A DNA stretch of 64,000 nucleotides from Pseudoalteromonas arctica (GCF_012927645.1 NZ_JABBMT010000001.1:186001-250000); one strand, 5' to 3'; shown: positions 1 through 8,991, numbered from the stretch's first letter. A program made the numbers and translations. The notes: generated by a model not told the origin, from the sequence alone.

Positions 1-1449
1 AAAATGTGCTTGATAACAGCTGGGCCAATCACTCCAAAATGATTCTAAATTAATATTATTCTGCTTTAGTAACAGGGCCTGTGCGGGGTTTATCTGCTGA
101 TAAAGAGGCTCACTTGGCCAGCAAGCTAGGTTTTTCACATCAACTAATGGCTGATACTCTGATGAGCTATTTAAACTCACTTGCTGTTGTAGTAACACAG
201 AAGCGACACAGTTTTGGCCACTTGCATCAACCCCAGGCGTAAGTTGCTGTAGTTGATGGAAGAATTCAAAGTTGACGCCTCTTTGTTTTAATAGTTCATA
301 CAATGGCGCAAAAATAACATCGCCCATTCCTGCCTGCATTTTCCACATTACCCCACCACGATAACATAATCCGATTCTAAGCATCGCAAGTGCAGCCACT
401 CCAGCTTCTACATTTGGTTTTTTAAAATCACCTTGTGGATAAGCAAACACTAAGTCATAAAAACCGCGCACGGGGGCAGAATCGATACTGTATTGTTTAT
501 TTGCACCATTTTTTAGTAACCATTGACGAAAATCATACTTGTTAATGACCCCAAAACCATCGCGATAAACTTTATCTTTTATCAATCCAACCAGCATCGC
601 TATCGCTAAATCGGCACAAATATAAATACGCCTCAACGCTGCATTCTCATCCAGTAACTCGGTTAACTCTTGGTTAATCCAGCGCTTTAGTTTTCTGACG
701 ATATACCAAACCACTAAACTATCTTTCTTCTCAGAAATTTGTGGTTGAAGTGTGTTGTTACTTTGTACAAAGCTATTTAATTTATCAACAAGTAAGCTAG
801 GTGTTGAAGTGATTTCTTGATTGAGATTGTGTATATCGCTGGTAAACGTTTGCCATGCCTCACTGCCATCAGAAACTAACGTCTGAATTTGTTGATGGAA
901 ATAGCGTAGTAGGTATCTATCTCGTAGTTTTTTTGTCGTTAATTGTGTACTTTTAGCTTTGACTCTGGCGGCTAGTTCAAATTGTGGTATCCATTCTTTC
1001 AGCCATGCAAGGGTCATTTTCACAAAGTCCCATACCGTAATATCTAAACTCCCATTCGCAGGGTTACCAGGTAAAACTGGAAACTCTATAGGCCATGTTT
1101 GCCACTGCTCATCAATGTGCTCTTCAAGGGCTATAAAACTATGCGGTTTAAGTGCTTGTTGCCAAGTACTTAGTGCACTCGTTGGCGGTCGCTGTAGCTT
1201 GTCGTATACAGTTTCAATGGTTTTAAAACTATTAACATAGGCACCAAACCAGACATGTAAACCATGCTCTTCTATGCGCTGCCCCATAGCAGCATTACGG
1301 CCACTGGCTCCCTTTCCTCCTAAACGCCAACCTTGTTGGTACACTGTAATATGTCGTTTTTGTTGCCAATTAGGTTGTTCAGTCAGGTATAAAGCAGCCG
1401 TCATTGCGGCAACGCCTCCCCCTATAATAGCTATTTTTTCTTGCTCCAT
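1..1449 (-). CDS. FAD-dependent oxidoreductase, 3' end outside window
   Basis: The reading frame is open from the ATG at 1449 to the left edge, giving 483 codons without a stop, so the C-terminus is missing. The N-terminus (IAIIGGGVAAMTAALYL, residues 6-22) is a Rossmann dinucleotide-binding fold of the glycine-rich type. It is followed by GWRLGGKGASGRN and EEHGLHVWFGAY, a pattern typical of large FAD/NAD(P)-binding proteins of the amine oxidase/phytoene desaturase superfamily. The substrate cannot be told from sequence. An AAGGAT ribosome binding site overlaps the stop of the upstream gene, whose stop codon lies 9 bp away, so the two are surely co-transcribed with the acetoacetate-decarboxylase-like gene. 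I infer a joint role in oxidising a small organic or lipid-derived substrate. Confidence 0.75.
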   Translation of the reverse strand, partial: MEQEKIAIIGGGVAAMTAALYLTEQPNWQQKRHITVYQQGWRLGGKGASGRNAAMGQRIEEHGLHVWFGAYVNSFKTIETVYDKLQRPPTSALSTWQQALKPHSFIALEEHIDEQWQTWPIEFPVLPGNPANGSLDITVWDFVKMTLAWLKEWIPQFELAARVKAKSTQLTTKKLRDRYLLRYFHQQIQTLVSDGSEAWQTFTSDIHNLNQEITSTPSLLVDKLNSFVQSNNTLQPQISEKKDSLVVWYIVRKLKRWINQELTELLDENAALRRIYICADLAIAMLVGLIKDKVYRDGFGVINKYDFRQWLLKNGANKQYSIDSAPVRGFYDLVFAYPQGDFKKPNVEAGVAALAMLRIGLCYRGGVMWKMQAGMGDVIFAPLYELLKQRGVNFEFFHQLQQLTPGVDASGQNCVASVLLQQQVSLNSSSEYQPLVDVKNLACWPSEPLYQQINPAQALLLKQNNINLESFWSDWPSCYQAHF

Positions 1450-1458
1450 AATGGATCC

Positions 1459-2415
1459 TTACTTAGGGAGTATTTGTGTAGCTAGAAGTTGGTCAAAATC
1501 CATCTTGATATAAAACGGTAAGTACACAGCTTGCGATCCTAGCTGTAAACCAAACATTTGCGCCAAAGGAAAACTATCTAATTGCTGTAAATGTAGCTGA
1601 TAAGCACCACTGAGTAGTTTAAATTGATGGATTTTTTTTATTGCTGAAGGAGAGTGCATAACCGCTTGATAGACAGCCTTATCGCCTTGCCCATCAGGAA
1701 ATTGCTTAAATAGTATTTGATCCATCTGTGGATTCACAAATCCCTGCAACAGCTGTTTTAACAGCGAAAGATCAATACCGATATGATCCCCATCAAACAA
1801 ATTCGCGACATGCTCGCCAAAGTCCTCTAATACAGATAATAGGCCATCACTTTGCGTATTGACGTTTTTGGTGACTGAAAATAAATGCTGTGATTGTAAT
1901 TTTGACGTTGGCAAAAAATGCTTAAAACAATCCAGTGAAACTGAAAACTCAGTTATATTACTTACCGAACTGGGCATCTGGTGATCACATAAGTACTTAT
2001 TGTAACCCCATGTTTCTCTACCGTTTATTAATGCATAAACATTATTTACGCAAATAAACGCCGGATACCAATAAAGGTGGGTAATATCTTCATCATTGCC
2101 TTGCTTTTCTACCTTAGCAACTGGTAACCAAATAATAATATCGGTCTCTTGCATCCAACCGTGCTCACTAAAAGGCGGCGTTAATGAGGCAATTTTTTCT
2201 ATGTCGGTAAAGGTCAATAATGCATATTCGCCTATGCCTTTAAAATATAACTCATTCGTTGCAACAATATTAAGTGTTGTATCGATATACTCTTGAACTT
2301 TATCCTGATCTATTTTTGCAAAAAAACCATACATGTTTGCATTAGTCATTCGACATGGTGGCTTTGCAACAGGGTTTGATAAAAAGTGACTATAAGGAGA
2401 TCGTTGTACGGTCAT
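1459..2415 (-). CDS. Acetoacetate decarboxylase-like protein
   Basis: A 318-residue soluble protein with no signal peptide. The segment AFICVNNVYALINGRETWGYNKYL (roughly residues 123-146) matches the acetoacetate decarboxylase superfamily region, where a glycine-arginine-glutamate turn precedes the conserved lysine that forms a Schiff base in true decarboxylases. A lysine is present in GYNKYL. Many members of this superfamily are not decarboxylases but aldolase-dehydratases, so the reaction is uncertain. The gene is first in a two-gene operon with the FAD oxidoreductase at 1-1449, with a 9 bp gap. The start ATG at 2415 has no strong Shine-Dalgarno sequence; the residue 22 or 27 methionines are less likely because the earlier residues look natural for the family. 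Confidence 0.6.
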   Translation of the reverse strand: MTVQRSPYSHFLSNPVAKPPCRMTNANMYGFFAKIDQDKVQEYIDTTLNIVATNELYFKGIGEYALLTFTDIEKIASLTPPFSEHGWMQETDIIIWLPVAKVEKQGNDEDITHLYWYPAFICVNNVYALINGRETWGYNKYLCDHQMPSSVSNITEFSVSLDCFKHFLPTSKLQSQHLFSVTKNVNTQSDGLLSVLEDFGEHVANLFDGDHIGIDLSLLKQLLQGFVNPQMDQILFKQFPDGQGDKAVYQAVMHSPSAIKKIHQFKLLSGAYQLHLQQLDSFPLAQMFGLQLGSQAVYLPFYIKMDFDQLLATQILPK

Positions 2416-2483
2416 GATTTATAATTATTTTATTGGATAATAAATAAGTATAGCCAAAATTTATTACAAGGTAGTAATTTCAG

Positions 2484-3041
2484 TTAATTATTTTCAGTGA
2501 GCAGATATTGGCTATATTGCTGATAACCAAAGCTATTGAAGCCTTTTGACAAGGGATTCATAAACCCATGACCGTAGTCCGCTTGCTGGCATTGCACTTT
2601 AGTTTGCTGCTCTAAACAAGCGATCACAGGATGAATATCAAAGTGCTCTTCTTGTTTTGCAAAAATAAACTCGCACGCCACGCTGGCTGACAAATCTAAA
2701 TAATGACGAACTTGATTTGGATAAAACGCCACTAATCTTTTTATCTGTGAATTTTTCACACTTGCTTGGCTTCGCCATGCAGCAGCTCCACCAGCACTAA
2801 AACCGATTACCGTAGTTGGTTTAGTTACTCTACTAAGAATAGTATTAAGCTTGTTGAAATAGTTATCGTGACCACACTCAGTAATAAATAAATCATACTG
2901 TAATTGCTCAGCAATCACTGGCTGCAATTGCCCATCGTACGGATCAACAATTATGCTTTTAGCGGTAAATTGCCGTGCAAAGTGACTCAAATGAGCTGTT
3001 TTACCAAAAATATCACTAACGATAATGTATTCCATAGCCAA
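2484..3041 (-). CDS. Small alpha/beta hydrolase, dienelactone hydrolase-like
   Basis: A 185-residue cytoplasmic protein. GFSAGG (around residue 99) is a nucleophile elbow with serine. FDIHPV supplies a likely acidic residue and DYGHGF near residue 155 supplies the histidine, completing a Ser-Asp-His triad in the right order. The length fits short dienelactone hydrolase-family members, although the nucleophile here is serine rather than the cysteine of classical dienelactone hydrolase. The substrate is unknown. It lies 68 bp upstream of the decarboxylase-like gene on the same strand and may share its transcript. The start ATG at 3041 gives MAMEYIIVSDIFG, with a beta strand starting at once, so a longer N-terminus is unlikely. 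Confidence 0.65.
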   Translation of the reverse strand: MAMEYIIVSDIFGKTAHLSHFARQFTAKSIIVDPYDGQLQPVIAEQLQYDLFITECGHDNYFNKLNTILSRVTKPTTVIGFSAGGAAAWRSQASVKNSQIKRLVAFYPNQVRHYLDLSASVACEFIFAKQEEHFDIHPVIACLEQQTKVQCQQADYGHGFMNPLSKGFNSFGYQQYSQYLLTENN

Positions 3042-3460
3042 ATCTTATTATTCACAGTTGAATTACCGCACAACAGTTAAAATACCGCTAAACGCCTTTT
3101 TCAGATTAGCTAATTAAAATACAGCAGTTAAAATATAATGGCTAGAATAAAGTTAAAATAATGCTTGCGTAAATAAATTTACTGGGGTAAATTGTCTTCT
3201 TGGTCCTAAAAAAGCCTCGCGGTTAACCTCTTTACCCTGATCCAGTAATCCCCGCAAAACGTATATTATAGAGCTAAGTTATTGTACGGCGAGAACCCCA
3301 ATTCAGACTACGACATATTTTTAAATAGTCGCATAAATGTCATAAAGATCGTCAACACTGTAATGAAGCTAAACACAACATAGTCTATCTAATTGTGCTT
3401 TTAAAGCTAATAAAGAAATTAGCGCACATTAAAGATAACAAGAAAAAAGTGAGTTTTATT
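3042..3460. other. Intergenic region between divergent genes
   Basis: This 419 bp AT-rich stretch separates the minus-strand hydrolase from the plus-strand small protein. It must hold two divergent promoters, but I see no convincing -35/-10 pair, terminator or RNA gene. A GTG at 3395 would extend the small downstream ORF by 22 lysine-rich residues, but it has no ribosome binding site and was not adopted. Confidence 0.5.
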
Positions 3461-3628
3461 ATGTCTTATAGTTACAACGGATCTATGATCCAAATCGCAC
3501 ACCCAGTGCAATCAATTTCAGTAAATAAACAACGTGTTATTTTTTCTGATACGCAAGGTTTAAAAAATACCTTATTTATAAAAGCAAGTGACGCACGTCA
3601 ATTTGTCAAATGGTTAAAAGCCAATTAA
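3461..3628 (+). CDS. Small hypothetical protein, 55 aa
   Basis: Starting at the ATG at 3461, the product begins MSYSYNGSMIQIAHPVQSI and ends in VKWLKAN. It has no signal peptide or membrane segment and looks like a small beta-rich domain with a C-terminal amphipathic helix. A longer version from GTG 3395 would add a run of lysines and isoleucines without a ribosome binding site. Support for its being real comes from normal codon use and a clean rho-independent terminator 34 bp downstream. I do not recognise the family. Confidence 0.55.
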   Translation: MSYSYNGSMIQIAHPVQSISVNKQRVIFSDTQGLKNTLFIKASDARQFVKWLKAN

Positions 3629-3661
3629 TCAATACTGATTTACTTCCTCGCAACTTAAATG

Positions 3662-3687
3662 ACGCCAGCTAATACTGGCGTTTTGCT
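3662..3687 (+). terminator. Rho-independent terminator
   Basis: The stem ACGCCAG/CTGGCGT with a 6-nt loop is followed by TTTTGCTTT. It lies 34 bp after the stop of the 55-aa gene. Confidence 0.75.
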
Positions 3688-3718
3688 TTATTATCATTAT
3701 TAATTAACACTCCTTTAC

Positions 3719-3889
3719 ATGCTAAAAAAATTGATTGGATAGTCACTGCTTTTGCCCCTTATTATATTTTTAACGAACAATACGCAGGTTGAAGTGCAAA
3801 ATGCCGCACTAAAAGAAATAAAACAGCAACCAGCCTACCATGAAGTATTATTACGTTGGTTACCAGATAATTTAAAACCGTGTTATTAG
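3719..3889 (+). pseudogene. Tiny secreted-peptide ORF interrupted by an amber codon
   Basis: From ATG 3719 the frame reads MLKKLIG, then TAG at 3740-3742, then continues open as SLLLPLIIFLTNNTQ and ends at TAG 3887-3889 (56 codons before the stop). Taken together the N-terminus looks like a normal signal peptide (basic start, then a leucine/isoleucine core) with the amber codon between the two parts. The rest is a 35-residue hydrophilic tail ending LPDNLKPCY. It could be a recent nonsense mutation, a suppressed stop, or a chance ORF. A downstream TTG at 3752 would give a product lacking the basic residues. Confidence 0.35.
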
Positions 3890-3908
3890 AGCAACGTTTA
3901 CAGAAATA

Positions 3909-3937
3909 CAAAAACGCCTCAGCTGAGTGAGGCGTTT
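3909..3937 (-). terminator. Terminator of the yceI operon
   Basis: Read on the minus strand, AAACGCCTCA/TGAGGCGTTT forms a 10-bp stem with a 6-nt loop and a following T-run. It lies 44 bp beyond the yceI stop. Confidence 0.8.
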
Positions 3938-3980
3938 ATCGATATTAGCATATTTATTTAACCTGAGTTCCGGTTAGGTT

Positions 3981-4559
3981 TTACTTACGCACACCTTCAA
4001 TATATAAACCAATATCAACATGTGTAGATGCAGGACCAAGATTGTAATCAATACCAAAATCAGCAAGCTTTAAGCTAGTTTCACCTTCAAAACCAACTCG
4101 ATAACCACCCCATGGATCTTTACCTTCACCAATTTTATCGATTTCAAAGGTAATCGTTTTTGTTACACCATGAAGGGTAAACTCACCTGTTACATCAGCT
4201 TCATCACCTTCTTCATCAAACTTAATTGATGTACTTTTGAAGGTCGCTGTTGGAAATTTATCAACATTTAAAAACTCTTTACCACGCAAATGCTTATCAC
4301 GTTCAGCATGGTTCGAATCGATACTTTTAGTATCAATATTAACCATGATCTGTGATGTATCTGGGTTAGCTGCATCATAGCTAAAGCTGCCATCAAAAGT
4401 ATTAAAACGACCGTGTAACCAGCTATACCCTAAATGTTTAATTTTAAAGTTTACGAATGCATGGGCACCTTGAGTGTCAATAACATAATCTGCAGCGTGT
4501 GCAGTATTAGCACCAAATAACGTTGCCGCTACTGCAGCTGATAAAAGTAATTTTTTCAT
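3981..4559 (-). CDS. yceI: YceI family periplasmic protein
   Basis: A 192-residue protein with a clear Sec signal peptide (MKKLLLSAAVAATLFGANTAHA, cleavage after residue 22). The mature part starts ADYVIDTQGAHAFVNFKIKHLG and contains FNTFDGSFSYD and the closing GLYIEGVRK. This is the lipocalin-like YceI beta barrel, a family known to bind polyisoprenoid or similar hydrophobic ligands in the periplasm. The physiological role is unsettled. It is co-transcribed with the upstream cytochrome b561 gene (3 bp gap), the same pairing as yceJ-yceI in Escherichia coli, and followed by a terminator at 3909-3937. Confidence 0.92.
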   Translation of the reverse strand: MKKLLLSAAVAATLFGANTAHAADYVIDTQGAHAFVNFKIKHLGYSWLHGRFNTFDGSFSYDAANPDTSQIMVNIDTKSIDSNHAERDKHLRGKEFLNVDKFPTATFKSTSIKFDEEGDEADVTGEFTLHGVTKTITFEIDKIGEGKDPWGGYRVGFEGETSLKLADFGIDYNLGPASTHVDIGLYIEGVRK

Positions 4560-4562
4560 TTA

Positions 4563-5117
4563 TTAATCATCCTTTTGTGGTTTAATCATTCTAATTAAGG
4601 TTTTATCTTTATCGATAAAATGATGTTTTAACGCCCCAAAAGCATGTAAAATCACTAACCCTATTAGGCTACACGCCACATAGTAGTGAACTTTACCTGC
4701 AATATCTGCTTGATTAGCTACTGAAAAATCAATTGCGGGAATACTAAACAAGGTAAACACCTCAATCGCGCGACCATCCGCAGTAGAAATCAAATACCCT
4801 GAAATCACAATAACGCTAAGCAGTAGATATAAAAATATATGTACTGTATGCGCTACACTATTTAACGCTTTACTACTGCCCACTACAGGCTCAGGCTGCG
4901 CACCCAATGCACGCCAAGCAAATCTAAAAATTAATAAAGCAACTAAGGTGATCCCTACGCTTTTATGTAAATCCAAAGAACCTTTATACCAGCTATCATA
5001 GTAGGTTAATTCAACCATATATAGCCCTAAACCAAATAACCCGATGACCATCAATGCCATGAGCCAGTGAAGGAAAATTGCGACTAAGCCATAACTTGAC
5101 TGAGTATTTTTAAACAT
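4563..5117 (-). CDS. Cytochrome b561 (YceJ-like)
   Basis: A 184-residue inner-membrane protein with four predicted transmembrane helices. Histidines sit in the expected haem-ligand positions: H17 in AIFLHWLMA, H51 in DLHKSVGIT, and H145/H159 in VHYYVAC and ILHAFGA. This fits the bacterial di-haem cytochrome b561 family, which moves electrons between quinol and periplasmic partners. It is first in the operon with yceI; the pairing suggests the two act together in periplasmic redox or isoprenoid handling, but that is inference. Confidence 0.9.
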   Translation of the reverse strand: MFKNTQSSYGLVAIFLHWLMALMVIGLFGLGLYMVELTYYDSWYKGSLDLHKSVGITLVALLIFRFAWRALGAQPEPVVGSSKALNSVAHTVHIFLYLLLSVIVISGYLISTADGRAIEVFTLFSIPAIDFSVANQADIAGKVHYYVACSLIGLVILHAFGALKHHFIDKDKTLIRMIKPQKDD

Positions 5118-5327
5118 GCTGAACAGCTCCTTGATTTAATAAAGCAAGAATAGCCCGCTTAGAAAGAAAAGAAAATAGCGAATAACAAACAAGTTATGTG
5201 CGTATATGCACAGATAAAATTACACGTTTGTATTTGTCTGGGGTGTGTGAGTCGGTATTTTAACTCCTCTGTTCATAATCCCTCCTTGGATGTAATACCG
5301 CTAAAACTGACGGTGATGGCTAAACTA

Positions 5328-6650
5328 TTACCCAAACGCCACATTGGCAAATACGGCGGTCATTAAAATTGGGCACACAAAGCGGATATACTGGGCAAAC
5401 CAAAACTTAAAGCCACTGCTTGCTTGGTGCAGCTGGTTACCACGGCGCCACAACCAGCCTACCGTCACAAAATAAAACAAGCCCATTAGCGGCAGTTGGT
5501 ATTGCGTTAGCACCATAATCACTAAACCAAATAACCAATCAAAATTAAAGATGATTAATGAAGAGGCAGCAAGCACGGTTAGGCTAACAATAAAGGTCGC
5601 TGTTTTACGCTCTACTTGATGGTTTTCAACTAAAAAAGCCACCGGTATTTCGGTAGACGATATTGTTGACGTTAAAGAGGCTATCGACATTAATACAAAA
5701 AACAATAAACCAACCACTAAGCCAATTTCACCCATGGTATTAAATAACTGCGGTAAAATAGCAAATATCAGTTGCCCTTCCCCAATCAACTTACCGTCGC
5801 TAAACACTTGCACACCATTATGCTGCGCTACATAAATGGCTGGAATAATTAATAAGCCGGCTAAAAATGCCACCCCGGTATCAAGCAAGGCAACAGAGGC
5901 TGTTAAACGTGGGAGGTTAGCATCGGGTTGCAAGTACGAGCCATAAATCATCATGCAACCAACACCCAGTGAGAGTGAAAAGAACGCCTGTCCCATTGCC
6001 GCAATAATTAAACTTGGGTTGAGTATTTGGCTAAAGTCTGGCACTAAATATGCTGCAAAGCCTTCACTTGCGCCATCAAGCGTGGCGATATAAGCAATTA
6101 GCACAACGAGTAACACCAATAGCATCGGCATTAACCGTCGCGACCATGTTTCAATGCCAGATTTAACACCTTTGAGAATAATACTCGCAGTGAGGATCAG
6201 CATCAGTGGTGTAAATACAAAATTACGCGCCATCGAGTCCGTGTGTAAAAATGTACTGACGGTGGTAAATCCAAAAAAGGTAGCAATGGGTTCAAAGGTA
6301 TAAGCAAGCATCCAACCTGCTACAATTGAGTAAAAGCTCAGCATCACAACCGCACCGGCTAAACCTAAATAACCTGCAGCAGCACCTACTTGCGGTGCTT
6401 GCTCTTGCCATGCTTGTCTAAGTGCTTTAACCGGATTAGCTTGCGCTTTATGGCCTAAGTACAGCTCAGTGTATAAAGCTGGCAAGGCTAAAAAAAATAT
6501 TACTATAAAGTAAACTAGCAAAAACGCGCCGCCGCCATGATTTGCCGCTTGCGTGGGAAACCCCCAAATATTACCTAATCCTACTGCAGCGCCAGACGCT
6601 GCTAAAACAAAGCCAAGACGACTTTTAAAACCATCACGCAATTGTGCCAT
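5328..6650 (-). CDS. Sodium-dependent neurotransmitter:sodium symporter (NSS) family transporter
   Basis: A 440-residue membrane protein with about 11 hydrophobic helices. The first helix carries RLGFVLAASGAAVGLGNIWGFP, the unwound substrate- and sodium-binding segment typical of the NSS (SNF) family, followed by NHGGGAFLLVYF. GQAFFSLSLGVG (around residues 221-232) is the matching segment of helix 6. The family takes up amino acids or similar amines with sodium, which fits a marine cell. The substrate is not predictable. Single gene, with its own intergenic regions on either side. A second, diverged NSS gene lies at 57102-58526. Confidence 0.93.
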   Translation of the reverse strand: MAQLRDGFKSRLGFVLAASGAAVGLGNIWGFPTQAANHGGGAFLLVYFIVIFFLALPALYTELYLGHKAQANPVKALRQAWQEQAPQVGAAAGYLGLAGAVVMLSFYSIVAGWMLAYTFEPIATFFGFTTVSTFLHTDSMARNFVFTPLMLILTASIILKGVKSGIETWSRRLMPMLLVLLVVLIAYIATLDGASEGFAAYLVPDFSQILNPSLIIAAMGQAFFSLSLGVGCMMIYGSYLQPDANLPRLTASVALLDTGVAFLAGLLIIPAIYVAQHNGVQVFSDGKLIGEGQLIFAILPQLFNTMGEIGLVVGLLFFVLMSIASLTSTISSTEIPVAFLVENHQVERKTATFIVSLTVLAASSLIIFNFDWLFGLVIMVLTQYQLPLMGLFYFVTVGWLWRRGNQLHQASSGFKFWFAQYIRFVCPILMTAVFANVAFG

Positions 6651-6803
6651 ACACCTACAAATCTGTTATTATTTTTCATTAGTGTGAATTAAACCATATT
6701 TAACTCTCACAAAGTAATAAATTTGCCTTGGCTTAGTTAACCTGCGCACAACCGCACAAAATATAAACATATTTATTCTTTTATCACTTTAATTGTGGAT
6801 TTT

Positions 6804-7538
6804 ATGCCTGCGTTATTTTTTCAACAGCAACTCGTTATCACCAAACACAGCGTGCAGCCGTTCAATGCGAAAACTATTTTATTATTTGACGCCCAGTTTT
6901 TAAATGTTGATGAATTCAATTTAGACGCATTATTAAGCCCTTTTGAGCTTACTGTGTTCACTCGCCGTAAGAGTAATAAAGCCAAGCAAGAATATTTAGC
7001 GACTCGGCTACTGCTTAAATATTTGGTAAAACAAACGATGCCACAATTTCGTGAGCTAGCAAGTAATCATATTAGCTCAGAATTTGACGAGCAAAGCAGT
7101 AAATTACTGCTACATATAACGGGTAGTAATACAGTACTTAGCAGTTGCCTATCTCACTCTAATGGTTTTGTCGGTGCGGCACTAAATCATGAATGCATTC
7201 AGTTTGGCTTTGATATTGAAAAAATATCCACAAAGCGCCCATTTATAAAACTTGCGAAGCATTTTTATCATCTTGATGAAGTGAATTTAATCCGCCAAAA
7301 CCCCGAACGTTTTTTTAGAATTTGGACCTTAAAAGAAGCACTCGCTAAAGCCACCAGTCAGCCGATTGCTAAATTACTTAGCCCCAATGTATTTAATCAA
7401 TTAATGCTGAGTAAGTTAACAGCAGTGAGCTGCCAATATAAAGAGTTTGATGTGAGTGTTGTAAGTAACCAGAGCACTGACTGGCAATGCTCGGTGGTAA
7501 ATTCTATCGACCAATTACGCAGCGTTTTGCACTTCTAA
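6804..7538 (+). CDS. 4'-phosphopantetheinyl transferase superfamily protein
   Basis: From ATG 6804 the product is 244 residues (a GTG at 6795 would add three). The middle carries SHSNGFVGAAL, FGFDIE and then FFRIWTLKEALAKA, the ordered motifs of Sfp-type phosphopantetheinyl transferases; the Asp/Glu of GFDIE and the Glu of WTLKEA bind magnesium. It would transfer phosphopantetheine from coenzyme A to a carrier protein. No polyketide or peptide synthetase is visible in the window, so the target is elsewhere. Its last 24 bp overlap the tail of lysC on the opposite strand, and no terminator is seen between them. Confidence 0.85.
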   Translation: MPALFFQQQLVITKHSVQPFNAKTILLFDAQFLNVDEFNLDALLSPFELTVFTRRKSNKAKQEYLATRLLLKYLVKQTMPQFRELASNHISSEFDEQSSKLLLHITGSNTVLSSCLSHSNGFVGAALNHECIQFGFDIEKISTKRPFIKLAKHFYHLDEVNLIRQNPERFFRIWTLKEALAKATSQPIAKLLSPNVFNQLMLSKLTAVSCQYKEFDVSVVSNQSTDWQCSVVNSIDQLRSVLHF

Positions 7539-8918
7539 TAAGCGGCTATGTATTGCTTGTACAACAAAGTCTGACTCGCTTTGCTCGACCAAAAAACACA
7601 AATTATGTTTACTGGCACCATGGCAAATCAAACGAATATTAAAATCACTTAATACGTTCATTAGATTTACTTCTTGCTGCTGTAATTGAATTTGCGAACC
7701 AATTAATGCCACTAACGTTAAGTTGTTCTCAACTGATACATGACAAAATTCCGCCAACTGATCAAGGCATTCTTGATCAAGCTCAGGACGCGACGCATTT
7801 GGCGCGTTATCTAAAGTAATAGCAACACTTATCTCTGAGGTCGTAACCAAATCAACCGAGATATTAAATTCGCTTAAAATTGCAAACACGCGAGCTAAAA
7901 AGCCACTAGCCAGAAGCATTTCTGGGCTTTTTAAGGTTAACAATATTTGATTTTTACGTTGCGTTACCGCGCGAATACCTGGCACTTGTGATTTTTCACG
8001 CTCAATCCATGTACCACCACGCTCAGGCTCACGGCTAGAACCTACGAATACGCTAATGTGACTGCGGCTCGCAGGTAAAATTGTTGCAGGGTGTAATACC
8101 TTTGCGCCAAAGGTCGCCATTTCTGCCGCTTCATCAAAACTTAAACGCGCAATCGGCGTAGCTTTAGCACACAAGCGTGGATCGGTGCTAAAAATTCCCA
8201 CTACATCAGTCCATATGTGCACGCTTTTAGCATTAATCGCCTCTGCTAATAATGCAGCACTGTAATCTGAACCACCACGGCCAAGTGTGGTAGTTTGCCC
8301 ATGCGCGTCACTGCCAATAAAGCCTTGAGTGACTACAACGTGTTCTTTTAAAAGTGGTATTAAATGCTCTTTTGCCGCCACCGCGGTTGCAGCTACATCT
8401 GGGGTTGCTTTTGAGAATTGGCTGTCGGTTTTTAATACCTGTCGCACATCAAAACGCACCGCATTTAAGCCATTTAAACGCAGTACCTGAGTAAATAAAT
8501 AGGATGATAAACGCTCACCAAAGCTCAATAACTCATCATGTTGTTGCTTTGATTTTAGTGGTTCACTGGCAAGTGACTTAAAAGCTTTAATGGTTTCATC
8601 AAAGCCATGAGCTAAATCAGCATCCAATGACAGTTCATTTAAAATAGCATCTTGAATAGCAATAACGCCAGCAATGTTCTCACTGCGCTCATCTGCTGAT
8701 AAATCTTTTTTACATAAAGTCACAAGGTGATTAGTCACTCCTGCGCTGGCACTGACGGCCACCACGCGCACGTTGTTATCGGCTACAATAATTTCACTGC
8801 AACGGCTCATCGCTTCAAAGTTAGCCACACTGGTGCCACCGAACTTTGCGACTACGTAGTCTGATTTTTGATTTTGTGCTGACTGTTGCAAGTTAGTTAC
8901 AGCTAATTGGGTATTCAT
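7515..8918 (-). CDS. lysC: Lysine-sensitive aspartate kinase III
   Basis: A 467-residue enzyme catalysing phosphorylation of aspartate, the first step to lysine, threonine and methionine. VAKFGGTSVANFEAM near the N-terminus is the kinase signature; TTLGRGGSDYSAALLA and the C-terminal ACT regions (SVDLVTTSEISVAITLD and LVALIGSQIQ) follow in order. I chose ATG 8918 because AGGAG lies 7 bp upstream and because the longer frame to 9014 runs into the riboswitch. A lysine riboswitch precedes it, which settles the call as the lysine-regulated isozyme. The 3' end overlaps the convergent phosphopantetheinyl transferase gene by 24 bp. Confidence 0.95.
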   Translation of the reverse strand: MNTQLAVTNLQQSAQNQKSDYVVAKFGGTSVANFEAMSRCSEIIVADNNVRVVAVSASAGVTNHLVTLCKKDLSADERSENIAGVIAIQDAILNELSLDADLAHGFDETIKAFKSLASEPLKSKQQHDELLSFGERLSSYLFTQVLRLNGLNAVRFDVRQVLKTDSQFSKATPDVAATAVAAKEHLIPLLKEHVVVTQGFIGSDAHGQTTTLGRGGSDYSAALLAEAINAKSVHIWTDVVGIFSTDPRLCAKATPIARLSFDEAAEMATFGAKVLHPATILPASRSHISVFVGSSREPERGGTWIEREKSQVPGIRAVTQRKNQILLTLKSPEMLLASGFLARVFAILSEFNISVDLVTTSEISVAITLDNAPNASRPELDQECLDQLAEFCHVSVENNLTLVALIGSQIQLQQQEVNLMNVLSDFNIRLICHGASKHNLCFLVEQSESDFVVQAIHSRLLEVQNAA

Positions 8919-8921
8919 GTC

Positions 8922-8947
8922 ATCTCCTGTTGTGGCATTCATACCAC
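8922..8947 (-). promoter_or_regulatory. lysC ribosome binding site and adjacent hairpin
   Basis: On the lysC transcript, GTGG/CCAC arms (8932-8947, with inner AT/AT pairs) form a short hairpin directly upstream of AGGAG. It is a candidate expression platform for the lysine riboswitch, acting on translation. I see no classical intrinsic terminator between aptamer and gene. Confidence 0.4.
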
Positions 8948-8991
8948 GATAATACAAGAAGAACTTGGCAAGGGGGGGGTCGATAAGAAAA

